Shown: piece after piece, positions 8,240 through 16,882 of the stretch
Layout of the letters: each line of letters begins with the position of its first letter
How positions within the stretch are numbered: the first letter of the stretch is position 1
The notes under the pieces: generated by a model
What the model saw: only the letters and a program-made list of their open reading frames with translations
Database searches by the model: none
Told to the model about the DNA's origin: nothing
From: Desulfosporosinus sp. FKB
GTDB lineage: Bacteria; Bacillota; Desulfitobacteriia; Desulfitobacteriales; Desulfitobacteriaceae
Direction of reading: 5' to 3'
Assembly (NCBI RefSeq): GCF_002196705.1
Contig: NZ_NADJ01000038.1
Span: forward strand, 365,420 to 429,419
Length of the DNA stretch: 64,000 bases
Program-made: the position numbers and the translations under genes

Positions 8240-8608
8240 TTTCTGGATCTCGCTGATTTCTTGGTGTCCAATTACCTTCAATTGTTCGTTTTAGCGTACT
8301 AGTCAACGAACGACTTAACGTATGATTTACTGTCTGTACAGCGTTCATTCGTTTTTAGGACAAAGTACAAGCCTTTATTAAGGCGAATAATTTTCTATTT
8401 AACTGAGCCTTTCTATTGGCTTAGTTTTTCTTTATATTTATTTTACAAATTTTGTAATATGTGAATTTCGATATAACTAGGCCCTTTATTATAAATGCTA
8501 GAGGTTATTAATAAATTAACGATAAGTCGAATAACCATTATAAATGTCGAAAAGCAGGATAACGAATATATCCATAGAAAACTTAGAATCAATAAAGGAG
8601 TGATTCGA
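8240..8608. other. intergenic stretch, no gene seen
   Basis: A/T-rich. It holds a short palindrome-like region around 8285-8345 and a weak pairing TAGGCTCAG-like stretch near 8400-8428, and ends with AAAGGAGTG, the RBS of the next gene. Confidence 0.3.
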
Positions 8609-9307
8609 ATGAGTAAGATCCCTGGTTTTAGATCCGGTAAGACGTGGAAGAAGGTTATTGCAACAATCGTGTACCTATTCATTGGTTTAATCGTGGGTTT
8701 AACCGTGTATGGCATGATAATAAATAGTTCCTATCCTACAACAACGCCTGTAACGGAGAGCGACCAAATGGATCCTATAATAGTTGCTTTAATTATGTTG
8801 ATCATCTCCTTCTCATTACTTGGCTTCGTAATAAAAGGGGCCAGAAAACGAAAAGCAAGAGGAGTACTCAAATCCTTATTTAGCATGAGATTTGTTAAAG
8901 GGATTCCTGATCTTAGAGAAGGGCAATACGTAACCATTCATCTTTATAAGGATAAAATTACTCTAAGCGATAAACAAATAATTCCACTCGGTAGGATTAA
9001 AAAAGCTGTCGTATTCACGCAAGCAGAAGTTGAATATAAGGAAAAAGATGTAATTGGCAGAGCAGCTTTAGGCGAGTTATTAGATGGTTCACTAGGTGCA
9101 GTCGTTGGGGGCATGAGCGGAATTGGATATAAAAAGATAGAAAAAACATTGTTATTTTTATCTATTGTATACACTGATAAGAATGGCTATGATAGCCAGT
9201 TGGTATTTTTAGGTAAAAACAGTATATTCCTAAATGGATTTGCAAAAAAACTTAACGAAATGGTCGGAGCAATACCTACGAAAATTACTGGGCCTTATGA
9301 AATTTAA
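8609..9307 (+). CDS. membrane protein with two TM segments and a PH-like domain, unknown
   Basis: 232 residues; the ATG at 8609 is preceded by AAAGGAGTG. Two membrane segments (about 16-38 and 52-72) are followed by a basic KGARKRKARG turn and a soluble beta-rich domain. It has a glycine-rich patch (LGAVVGGMSGIG) between strands. The layout recalls bacterial PH-like membrane proteins. Function unknown. The frame stays open after the stop for another 76 codons. Confidence 0.6.
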   Translation: MSKIPGFRSGKTWKKVIATIVYLFIGLIVGLTVYGMIINSSYPTTTPVTESDQMDPIIVALIMLIISFSLLGFVIKGARKRKARGVLKSLFSMRFVKGIPDLREGQYVTIHLYKDKITLSDKQIIPLGRIKKAVVFTQAEVEYKEKDVIGRAALGELLDGSLGAVVGGMSGIGYKKIEKTLLFLSIVYTDKNGYDSQLVFLGKNSIFLNGFAKKLNEMVGAIPTKITGPYEI

Positions 9308-9535
9308 CTCCTGCAAAAGGATGATCCCATAAATGATAACATCTTCCCCACTTACTCCTTTCTCTCTATAATCATACTCCCTAACCCGAGCATTATCCTT
9401 CTCTACTTTATTCTTAAAGTCACCATTAAGAATAAAGTTCAAGAGGCTACATGGGGAATAGGCGATTTAGTCCGGCAAATTGAAAAATCACTCATAGAAC
9501 TTAACATGCGTAGAACTAAAAAGGAGAGCGATTAA
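9308..9535 (+). pseudogene. open frame after the stop of the preceding gene, no start codon
   Basis: Directly after the TAA at 9305-9307 the same frame is open to the TAA at 9533-9535 and reads a hydrophobic segment followed by ATWGIGDLVRQIEKSLIELN and a terminal TKKESD. There is no ATG, GTG or TTG with an RBS. It may be a fragment of another gene or a former C-terminal extension. Confidence 0.3.
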
Positions 9536-9547
9536 GCTCTCTTTTTC
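9519..9547 (+). terminator. hairpin terminator overlapping an ORF end
   Basis: AAAGGAGAGC and GCTCTCTTT pair around GATTAA, then T-rich sequence. The same hairpin, also after codons for TKKESD, recurs at 21070-21098. Confidence 0.6.
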
Positions 9548-10092
9548 ATGTGGGGATAAGAAGGCTCTCACCGTTGCTGATGAGAGCGGTAATAAGCGGG
9601 GAGATAATAAAATTATTATGTCCATGGGTAAAGTCTATTATGTAACCTTATGTTGCCCTTTTCAATTAATTAACAAAAAAGAACTCTCATCACCGGTGAA
9701 GATGAGAGTAAAAAGAGGTTTAACGGATGCCATAGAGAGGAAAAGGTGTTATCAACAAGAGTATCACTGCCTTAATATTATTTCCATAGAATAATTGTAT
9801 GTTATCGATATATCTTTATTATATCAAAAGAACCGTAAAAAATCCCACCGTTACCGATGGGATCTAAGCAGGACGATAAATCTTCGTGAGATTATTATAT
9901 CCATGGTTAGGAGAATTATGCTACATTTTCCAAAGCATCCACTTGCATATATTCAGTTCGTATTTTAGCTCAAAGCCCCTAAATCGTTACACACCTCGCT
10001 AATTGCAATTATTTGGCAAGACATCTCTCTTTGCTAAGAACAAAGGTTTTGATAAAATCAGAACATACATTCTAGATAGGAGAGGAATCTAA
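9548..10092. repeat. intergenic array of three different hairpins
   Basis: No gene. Hairpins with CTCTCA/TGAGAG stems lie at about 9563-9588 and 9682-9710, and ATCCCACC/GATGGGAT at about 9842-9866. Two of them are followed by similar strings (ATTATTATGTCCATGG near 9613 and ATTATTATATCCATGG near 9890). The RBS TAGGAGAGG at 10077 belongs to the next gene. Confidence 0.45.
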
Positions 10093-10341
10093 ATGAAGGT
10101 AGTTATGGCCCCCATAGAGATGATTGCTTGGTTCGATATCCCAGGGACGCCACGCCCTATTCGCTTTCGACATGATGGAAATGTAGTAAAGGTTGAGATG
10201 ATTAATAGAATATCTGAGGAAAAACTTGCCGGAAACCGCATGAAAATTTATGAGTGCCAAAGCGAGTACCACGGACAAGTGAAGCGTTTTGAGCTTAAAT
10301 ATGAATTGAATACGTGTAGATGGTTTTTGTGGAAGGTTTGA
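10093..10341 (+). CDS. conserved hypothetical protein, 82 residues
   Basis: ATG with TAGGAGAGG 9 bases upstream. Reads MKVVMAPIEMIAWFDIPG, then PIRFRHDG and a C-terminal FELKYELNTCRWFLWKV; a compact beta-rich protein. I recall similar short proteins in Clostridia, with no known function. It is a single gene, read in the direction opposite to the DUF2971 gene that follows. Confidence 0.6.
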   Translation: MKVVMAPIEMIAWFDIPGTPRPIRFRHDGNVVKVEMINRISEEKLAGNRMKIYECQSEYHGQVKRFELKYELNTCRWFLWKV

Positions 10342-10503
10342 AGCCAAACATCAAAGATCATTCCCGTCTTACGATAGGAGTTCAAGATATTAAATAAGGT
10401 ATAATCCAATTGCATGAAAGCTAATGATTTTTTACTTTTTAGTATCGTAATGGAACATCTGATTTTTTTATTAACAGTTTATTATTATCTTTACATTCAG
10501 GGT

Positions 10504-11470
10504 TTAATGAAACTTATACCCTTGACTTTTCAAAAATTGGCCTAGTCCCTTCGCTGCGATATCCAGACTATTCTTAGGCCCAATAGTTATTGAATCAATA
10601 GGTAGTCCTTTGATATCATTGCTTTCCTCAAAGACCACTTCGATATATGGAATAAACACGCCTTTGAATTGTCTGTGCTTTCTGACATTTAGTTTGCGGT
10701 TTATCAAAAATAATTCTATATTCCTCATCTTGAGAAAATACTGGATTCTTAAATAACTTAATCTGATTTAATAAGATATGTATTGCGGAACCAAATGCAT
10801 TATTGTAATGACAGATAAGATTATTCAAACATTGTTTATCTATTTTTTCAGAATTACGAAATGAATAAAACATATTAGAAATATGCTCGAGAAAGTTGAA
10901 TATATCTATAATTGTATTTTTTTGCATTTTGTTATCATATATAACTTTCCCTGGATACATTTCGATTGATTCATGTTCGCCTTTTCTTGGAATATAGTAT
11001 TTTTCTATCAAACCATCTTCACTTATTTTATTACCAGTTACGTAGACTTTCATATCCCACGTTCTACTAAATATCTTATTAAGGCTAAAGCCAATGTTAT
11101 ACCCTTCATGTCTTGAATAATTTCCCCATAAATTAATTGAATCGCTATTTTCAGAAGTACTAAATATATAACTTCTCGCTAGATACAACTTAAATTTTCT
11201 ATTTATTACGATTAATAGTTTTTTGTTTAAATATTCGTATTCATATTTTTCAAATACTTGTTTAATAAGGTTGATGCCATACATGTATTCAGTTTTATCA
11301 TTTAAAAAATCACTTTTAGTAACCCATAATGTCTTATTTCTAATAATGTTCTCTAGTGCTATAGCACTAGTATAATGAAATACGTTGCCCTTCATATAAT
11401 TTTCAAGGTTAATATATTTCATTCTCCATTTATCAAATTTCAAACTTAATTTGACCCAAGCATCTTCCAT
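10504..11470 (-). pseudogene. DUF2971 family protein with a frameshift at a T run
   Basis: The main frame (10628-11470) has the DUF2971 hallmarks: FHYTSAIALENIIRNKTLWV, FLNDKTEYMYG, FSTSENSDSINLWGNYS and YNIGFSL. After DEEYRIIF the frame is lost, but the next frame continues as LINRKLNVRKHRQFKGVF and ends properly at 10504. The break lies in an ATTATTTTTG run, so one T too many or too few would explain it. DUF2971 genes are often found in accessory and defence regions; the biochemical role is unknown. Confidence 0.65.
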
Positions 11471-11574
11471 GGTATCCTCCTTATTAAAATCTGAACTTCT
11501 TTTCTGAAGATTATTATGCCATTGGCCTTAATTATCTCGTATCTGTAATATAGGGGAAACTTGTTCTTACAAAA

Positions 11575-11610
11575 AGGAAAAGGCCCTCATCATAAATATA
11601 AGGGGGCCTC
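11575..11610. terminator. hairpin between cargo operon and DUF2971 gene
   Basis: AGGCCC and GGGCCT close a hairpin of about 35 bases. It separates the cargo operon at 11661-13910 from the downstream DUF2971 gene. Confidence 0.45.
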
Positions 11611-11660
11611 AATGCATTCTAATAAATTCTATCGAGCCAAGAGAAGCAATCATCAAAAAC

Positions 11661-12656
11661 TTATGCAAGTATATCCTTAACGGTCATGTCTAAAGGTAAC
11701 TGGAGAGGTGGCATTACTTTTCGGAGAATCTTAATGCCAGTACCCTTTATAAAATCTAGTCTGTGTTGCATATTCCACTGACCCGTTTTTCTATGATCAT
11801 TATAGGTGTCAATAATTCCTGGAATAATTATTGTATAAATTAGTATACAAATCCTCGCAAATCTACTTTTGTCAGTATGATTACCCCAGAAATTGCCCAT
11901 ATACTCTGTGTCAGATACCTGGATATTACCGGAACGACTAATCCTAAAAGATACGTGTTCAGTCTGTTTGCGAATTGAAACATTAAGCGAATCAAGAGGA
12001 TCATTTCCAAAAATATATGCTAAAGTCCCTAACAACTCCGATATTCTTTGGCCTTCTCCAGTAATTGTGTGCGTATTACTAACTGCATAACCCATATATC
12101 CATAAATTCCAATAATATCAAAATTCCTATTCATTTTTCCGCTAAACTGTGCAAATCTATATAAAAGCCAATACAGTAAATCATCTTCTACTTTAAACTC
12201 CACGGCGTCCGATATCTCGCCCCAATAATCTGGTAACAATAATTCATCCTTTAATCTTGCAATAGTATCTTCCTTCTTTGTAAAAAATGCAGCATATACA
12301 CATCCTTGAAACTCAAAAAATAATATATCAGCCTTAGCTATATTAACTCGTTCTTCTTTTGATTTAAGTACTTTACCATTTTCTCCTTCATTTTCGAACC
12401 ACGAGGTTCTACGACGAAGCCTTTCACTTTCAGCGTGTGTAAAGAGAAAACTTACTTTTTGACCTTCTTTTGATAACTGAGCCGTATTGATGCGATCTGG
12501 TATATTCAAGATATTTATAGAACGTAGTAAGAGGTCCTCGATTGGCCATTCCGGATCATCTACAGTTTCATTTAATACGCCTTGATTTTGTATTACATTT
12601 ACAACCTCTTGTATCGTAGATACGCCAGTAATTTTCTTTACATTTGCAGTGATCAT
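11661..12656 (-). CDS. cargo operon gene C, unknown 331-residue soluble protein
   Basis: ATG preceded by GAGGAAAG. No membrane segment. The N-terminal 45 residues look like a small helical module (VSTIQEVVNVIQNQG), followed by a longer alpha/beta region with many aromatic residues (LLYWLLYRFAQFSGKMNRNF). I do not recognise the family. It follows gene B by 12 bases, so it is co-transcribed with it. It could be the sensor or effector of an uncharacterised system. Confidence 0.6.
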   Translation of the reverse strand: MITANVKKITGVSTIQEVVNVIQNQGVLNETVDDPEWPIEDLLLRSINILNIPDRINTAQLSKEGQKVSFLFTHAESERLRRRTSWFENEGENGKVLKSKEERVNIAKADILFFEFQGCVYAAFFTKKEDTIARLKDELLLPDYWGEISDAVEFKVEDDLLYWLLYRFAQFSGKMNRNFDIIGIYGYMGYAVSNTHTITGEGQRISELLGTLAYIFGNDPLDSLNVSIRKQTEHVSFRISRSGNIQVSDTEYMGNFWGNHTDKSRFARICILIYTIIIPGIIDTYNDHRKTGQWNMQHRLDFIKGTGIKILRKVMPPLQLPLDMTVKDILA

Positions 12657-12668
12657 AGCTTTCCTCCT

Positions 12669-13379
12669 CTAGGATTGCAAAACAAGTTCATGATTGGTTT
12701 GAGTGAATTTTAAAGTTCTTTTAAGTAACCACTTTTTGAACTTTGATCCTTCTACCTTGATGCTTATGTTTAAAAATCCAGAAGTAGTATTAGTATGTAT
12801 TGAAACAATAGCAAGCACTATTTCTATACTTCCCTTTGGCCAATGGGCAAGTTTTAAAAGATCTATATTCATAATTCCTTGTTCAAAAGCAACATAATTC
12901 TGAATATTATTAATCCCATCAATTTCTACCTGAAGCCAAGTAGATAGCCAGTCTATTTGAAGAATTATTGAACTAAAATATCTGGAGATAAGTGTACTAA
13001 AAAGAAACTGATTATAAAATTGCACATTCACTGTAACTTTAACCCTCTTCGGTGATCCTTGGGGGATATCTATTGTCGTAAATGTCTCTTTCGTGTTTTG
13101 AAGATTTGTAAAAATAACGCCTAACGATAAGCTTTTAATTGCTTGTATACTTGCGTATATCTTAGCAATCAACCAATCGATAAATCGCAAAAAATATGTA
13201 GACGCCGCTGTGAAAAGCACTATATCCAAAGGCCTGACCTCATTGGCAGAAAGCTTGTACACTTTAGCCACATAATTAGCAATAGAAAATTCCGGTTTAC
13301 CCCACAGAATTATTACCCATGCAAATACCGGAATTAAAGGTTGAAGAAAGTTATAGATCTTTGATTTTCTCATATACAC
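12669..13379 (-). CDS. cargo operon gene B, membrane protein of unknown family
   Basis: 236 residues. Two hydrophobic segments lie near residues 12-27 (LQPLIPVFAWVIILWG) and 53-70 (IVLFTAASTYFLRFIDWL); the remaining 150 residues are a soluble beta-rich domain. No motif recognised. It lies 9 bases after gene A and 12 before gene C. A membrane-anchored partner of two soluble proteins is the arrangement of several defence systems, but no family match supports this. Confidence 0.6.
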   Translation of the reverse strand: MYMRKSKIYNFLQPLIPVFAWVIILWGKPEFSIANYVAKVYKLSANEVRPLDIVLFTAASTYFLRFIDWLIAKIYASIQAIKSLSLGVIFTNLQNTKETFTTIDIPQGSPKRVKVTVNVQFYNQFLFSTLISRYFSSIILQIDWLSTWLQVEIDGINNIQNYVAFEQGIMNIDLLKLAHWPKGSIEIVLAIVSIHTNTTSGFLNISIKVEGSKFKKWLLKRTLKFTQTNHELVLQS

Positions 13380-13388
13380 CTCAAAACA

Positions 13389-13910
13389 TTACCCAACCGC
13401 GTAACTAAGCAAGTCGTCGGATTTTTGTAATGTTTCAACACCATTATTTACATAAAGAATACCACTATCCCATAAAGATAACTCTACCGGATTCTCACCA
13501 GCAGTTTCATACCAAGAAACGTTTTTAATAAACGTGTAGTTATTCTGAATAATATCTTTAACAGTAATAAGGAGAGATTGTTGCCCGCTTATCATTAAGC
13601 CTTCCAATTCATTTTTATCATCCACATCAATTTCCATTGTAAATTCAATTTTTGTTATCTTTCGACTAGAAACCAATGCGTTTTCTAGTAATTTTAGGAA
13701 TTTAGGCACAGTAAGAATAATAGGATTTAACCCAACTTTATAAGCTTTTTCAGTCACGTATTTGAGTTCGTTTTGGTTAAAGTCAAAGCCAATACCTACT
13801 ACATTATTAAGATTCTCAAAATAATATAAGGTATCATTAAGAAATTCGGTTTCAAAACTTTGCTTAGACATTTTTAAGTTGTCAAATTGATATAACTTAA
13901 CCTGTAGCAC
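13389..13910 (-). CDS. cargo operon gene A, unknown 173-residue soluble protein
   Basis: The GTG at 13910 is chosen because GAGGAGGTGG lies 6 bases upstream; a longer frame to 13961 has no RBS. An alpha/beta protein beginning LQVKLYQFDNLKMSKQSF with a strand-rich middle (ITKIEFTMEIDVDD) and a C-terminal WDSGILYVNNGVETL. No family recognised. First gene of a tight three-gene operon. Confidence 0.6.
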   Translation of the reverse strand: MLQVKLYQFDNLKMSKQSFETEFLNDTLYYFENLNNVVGIGFDFNQNELKYVTEKAYKVGLNPIILTVPKFLKLLENALVSSRKITKIEFTMEIDVDDKNELEGLMISGQQSLLITVKDIIQNNYTFIKNVSWYETAGENPVELSLWDSGILYVNNGVETLQKSDDLLSYAVG

Positions 13911-14256
13911 AGTTATCCACCTCCTCTCGTAATGCTTTAACATAGAACAAAGTATTGACAAAACAACGATATTATGTCTAAAAAGGCGTGTAATAATGCT
14001 AGGTGTTAATTAACAGATAATTAAACCGTAAAAAGCCTCCAAACCATTTTCTGAAGAGCGCTAAAAAGAATAGCTTCATTACCTTAAAAAATAGCATAAA
14101 AAACGCAAACAATCCCTCCCCCGAACTAAGCGAGGGAGGGATTCGCCATTTAAGCATGTAGAAAATTAAAGGCGCTAACCCTTAGTATTTATTTAATTGA
14201 ATACTATTAATAATCTGGGTACATTATAATCTTATTACCTATAATTGGAGGACATT
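13911..14256. other. intergenic stretch between divergent genes
   Basis: Divergent promoter region for the cargo operon (minus) and the cytochrome gene (plus). TATAAT at about 14226 could be the cytochrome -10 element. The palindromic terminator at 14111-14143 lies inside. Confidence 0.35.
14111..14143. terminator. perfect 10-bp hairpin
   Basis: AATCCCTCCC and GGGAGGGATT flank a 13-base loop. Confidence 0.55.
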
Positions 14257-14724
14257 GTGAAGAAACCCTTAATACTTACACTTGTATTTCTCATTACAGC
14301 ATATGCTGTATTTCGTGGCGCTTACTGGGTTGCCACCTTACCTGCGTCATGTACAATTTGTCATGAAGCTGAACCCTACTACGAAGCTTGGAAAGAGTCG
14401 CCCCACAAAAATGTTCCTTGTATGTACTGCCATGAAAAAAGAGGTCCATTCGGTAAGATAGAAAATGTGTTAACTCGTGGCTTTAGGGGCATCGGGCTCC
14501 AATTAACTGGCGAGTTTGGTTCTATTAAGCCAGGATACGAAGCCCTTTTTATAAACAACTGTATTACTTGTCATATTGATAAAATAAGAGACTATAAAGA
14601 AGCCCCTCTAATGCCTAATGACCACATTAAAATACTAAAAAGTGATACGTCGTGTAATAATTGCCACCGTGATACGGGGCATAAATCAGGATTAGGAGTA
14701 AATGATGTTTTTAAAAATAGATAA
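14257..14724 (+). CDS. NapC/NrfH-type membrane-anchored tetraheme cytochrome c
   Basis: 155 residues from GTG at 14257, preceded by TTGGAGGAC; an ATG at 14245 sits inside that RBS. Residues 5-25 form a single N-terminal anchor. Four CxxCH haem sites follow: CTICH, CMYCH, CITCH and CNNCH. Proteins of this size oxidise menaquinol and pass electrons to a periplasmic or outer-face reductase such as NrfA. No partner reductase is nearby, and the gene is alone in a mobile element, which is unusual. Confidence 0.85.
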   Translation: MKKPLILTLVFLITAYAVFRGAYWVATLPASCTICHEAEPYYEAWKESPHKNVPCMYCHEKRGPFGKIENVLTRGFRGIGLQLTGEFGSIKPGYEALFINNCITCHIDKIRDYKEAPLMPNDHIKILKSDTSCNNCHRDTGHKSGLGVNDVFKNR

Positions 14725-14775
14725 TGAATTAATTGACTATATAAAAGAGTTTTTGGTAGATACATAGAAACGCAA

Positions 14776-14807
14776 AAAATCCCACCTCCAATTAAGAAAG
14801 TGGGATT
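14776..14807. terminator. terminator after the cytochrome gene
   Basis: AAATCCCAC and GTGGGATTT pair, 50 bases after the stop codon. Confidence 0.55.
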
Positions 14808-14811
14808 TCGT

Positions 14812-14850
14812 CATGCGCAGCGTCCGGCAACGCTGTCTATTTTATTGTGC
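14812..14850 (+). repeat. 39-bp dispersed repeat with an AGCGT hairpin, copy 1
   Basis: Starts CATGCGCAGCGTCCGGCAAC and contains AGCGT/ACGCT around CCGGCA. Two mismatches to the copy at 27204-27242. In both places it directly follows a GTGGG-type hairpin. Confidence 0.6.
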
Positions 14851-14994
14851 AGATTGTTGAGTTTGTGCTTGTGGATCTGGCAAGGTCTAATGGTTGCATA
14901 GATTTTTGTTTTCAATCGACATCTTTTTCCATAATATCCAGCATCCTTAGAAGTATAATCGTACTTAGGATGATAAGGAGGAATGAGGAGTTAA

Positions 14995-15639
14995 ATGTTG
15001 GGAAACTTGTTTCGGTTTATTTCAAAAGGAAAAGCGTCTTCTCAAATTACAAAAGTTAAGTCAGATTCAGCTGCGATTTATAACGGAATAAGAAAAGAGT
15101 TAGACTCAAAGAATAAACATTTAGCTTATATCGTAGAGAGAATTAGAAGTCTTAAGTGGCCCTTCGATTTTTCGGATGACTTAATTGTTAGCATTGCTAA
15201 CGAGTCCCTTAAGGGTAGGCGATCTAATGATATAGCGAATGACATTTCGAAATTTTTCGAGAATATTACGGTGGCAAATGCTAAAGTTTTAGTAAGTACT
15301 GTTTCGAGTATACAGTCAGCCCAAATAACAAGGCTAAGGGCAGAGAATTTGGGAATCAAGGCCTATACATGGAGAAGTTCAGAGGATAGTAGGGTAAGAA
15401 GCAGTCACAAACACATGGACGGCGTGATAGTTTTTTGGACCGATCCGCCATCTCCCGAAGAATTAGTGGGCGAGAAATCTATTGGCTATTATCATGCGGG
15501 CGAATGTGTTGGGTGTAGATGCTATGCTGAGCCATTGGTAGATATAAAATACATAAAAAAATCGTCGCTTAAAGTTTACTATAATGGCAAAATCACGAGG
15601 ATATCTAAAGCTCAGTTTAAGGAGTTGTTTCTCAAGTAG
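14995..15639 (+). CDS. orphan phage Mu F / SPP1 gp7-like (MuF) domain protein
   Basis: 214 residues, ATG with GAGGAG upstream. The N-terminal half is helical. The C-terminal half has the MuF pattern: AYTWRSSEDSRVRSSHKHMD, then a W-rich strand, YYHAGECVGCRCYAEP. In phages this domain sits on the portal-proximal minor head protein. Here no other head gene is present, so this is a stand-alone copy. Similar orphans may act as cargo or delivery domains. Confidence 0.65.
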   Translation: MLGNLFRFISKGKASSQITKVKSDSAAIYNGIRKELDSKNKHLAYIVERIRSLKWPFDFSDDLIVSIANESLKGRRSNDIANDISKFFENITVANAKVLVSTVSSIQSAQITRLRAENLGIKAYTWRSSEDSRVRSSHKHMDGVIVFWTDPPSPEELVGEKSIGYYHAGECVGCRCYAEPLVDIKYIKKSSLKVYYNGKITRISKAQFKELFLK

Positions 15640-15666
15640 CTTAGGACCGAGAAAGGATGATTCCGT

Positions 15667-16569
15667 TTGAATAAAAATTTAGTAAACTGTAAGACCTGCG
15701 GTAAAGAAATCGGTGAAAACGTTAAAAAATGTATTCATTGTGGAACAGATCAAAGAAATTTCTTTCTGAGATATAAAATAATAACCCTTTTTATTATAGT
15801 GTGTGCGATCGGCGCTATTGGTCGAACGGGTGTTGCAGAAACTAATAAACCAACATCAGCTCAAGTTACCCCAGCTGCCAAAGTTAATCCAGTGACTTCA
15901 ACCGCCACAACAGAGGTATCCGAAAAACCAATCCAGGTTACAGCCAAACAATTAGAACAAGAATACGATGATAATCAGTTTGCCGCAGATGGAAAGTATA
16001 AAGGTAAACTGCTTGAAGTAACGGGCGTACCTATAGCTATTGACAGAGATTTTAGCAATAATCCATATATAAATCTTTCAGCAAATGGTAACGGCTTCAC
16101 TACAGTATGGTGCAGTTTTTCCCAAGAGGATGCATCATCTTTAGCAAAGGTTAATAAGAATCACGAAGTAACTGTTCAGGGTATATGTGACGGTATAGAC
16201 AGCAATATTAATCTAGAAAAATGCAAAGTAATAACGGTTTCTAGTGAGCCAATACCAGAAAATAATAACAAAAGTTTGCTTTATGATAGCCAAAACAAGA
16301 ATAATGAACCGGATCAGAACACTCCTATAACAGGAGTACAGGCAATACAAATAGTTAAGCAGATAGTTAAAAAAGATATGCTCTATCAGAATGACCACGA
16401 AGAAAATGTGAATGGAATAGACTGTTATGTTATTCATGTCTATGAAGTAGTTAATGATGGAGGCGGAGCAGCGCATACTGCAACTGCCGGATGGTATGCT
16501 GTGCAGAAAAATGACGGAAAAGTTTATGATAATATCCTTGATCCTAATCACTTACATCCACTTAATTAA
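15667..16569 (+). CDS. zinc-ribbon membrane protein with an OB-fold (tRNA_anti-like) domain
   Basis: 300 residues from TTG; GAAAGGATGA lies upstream. An N-terminal zinc ribbon (CKTCG ... CIHCG) is followed by a TM segment near 38-55, then a linker rich in T, A and P. Residues 98-185 resemble the tRNA_anti-like OB-fold domain (QLEQEYDDNQFAADGKYKG, then LEVTGVPIAI). A third region reads HTATAGWYAVQKNDGKVYDN. Probably anchored with the OB fold outside. Function unknown. Confidence 0.6.
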   Translation: MNKNLVNCKTCGKEIGENVKKCIHCGTDQRNFFLRYKIITLFIIVCAIGAIGRTGVAETNKPTSAQVTPAAKVNPVTSTATTEVSEKPIQVTAKQLEQEYDDNQFAADGKYKGKLLEVTGVPIAIDRDFSNNPYINLSANGNGFTTVWCSFSQEDASSLAKVNKNHEVTVQGICDGIDSNINLEKCKVITVSSEPIPENNNKSLLYDSQNKNNEPDQNTPITGVQAIQIVKQIVKKDMLYQNDHEENVNGIDCYVIHVYEVVNDGGGAAHTATAGWYAVQKNDGKVYDNILDPNHLHPLN

Positions 16570-16577
16570 CTAAACAA

Positions 16578-16611
16578 GGCCCCAGCAATTACGCTGAGGC
16601 CGTTTCTTTTA
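16578..16611. terminator. terminator between convergent genes
   Basis: GGCCCCAGC and GCTGAGGCC pair around AATTAC, followed by GTTTCTTTT. Confidence 0.65.
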
Positions 16612-16860
16612 CTCACTAGGAATTGTATCGGACTGCTCGGATATAATGAGCGTCACTGGAACATCCATAAAGAACATGCAGCCACCGGGTATCCCATCTT
16701 TAGCTTTATTCTCTAAAGAATTTACATCCACCCTAAATCTGATTTTCTCAATGCCATCAATGCCAGTAATGAAGATAAGCTTAAAATCTCTGTTCTCCAC
16801 CGGCACTGAGAAAACCAAGTCATACCGACTAAACATTTCACCCTCTTCTGTTTTAGTCAT
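16609..16860 (-). CDS. hypothetical protein, 83 residues
   Basis: Opens with MTKTEEGEMFSRYDLVFSVP and is rich in beta strands. No clear RBS sits right before the ATG. It adjoins the truncated start of the integrase remnant, so it may itself be cut or fused at that boundary. Confidence 0.35.
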   Translation of the reverse strand: MTKTEEGEMFSRYDLVFSVPVENRDFKLIFITGIDGIEKIRFRVDVNSLENKAKDGIPGGCMFFMDVPVTLIISEQSDTIPSE

Positions 16861-16882
16861 GGTAATTGGAAAATAGGTTTCC

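Noticed and set aside
10072-10347. 91-codon minus-strand frame
   Set aside because: Antisense shadow of the conserved 82-residue gene at 10093-10341, which has a good RBS.
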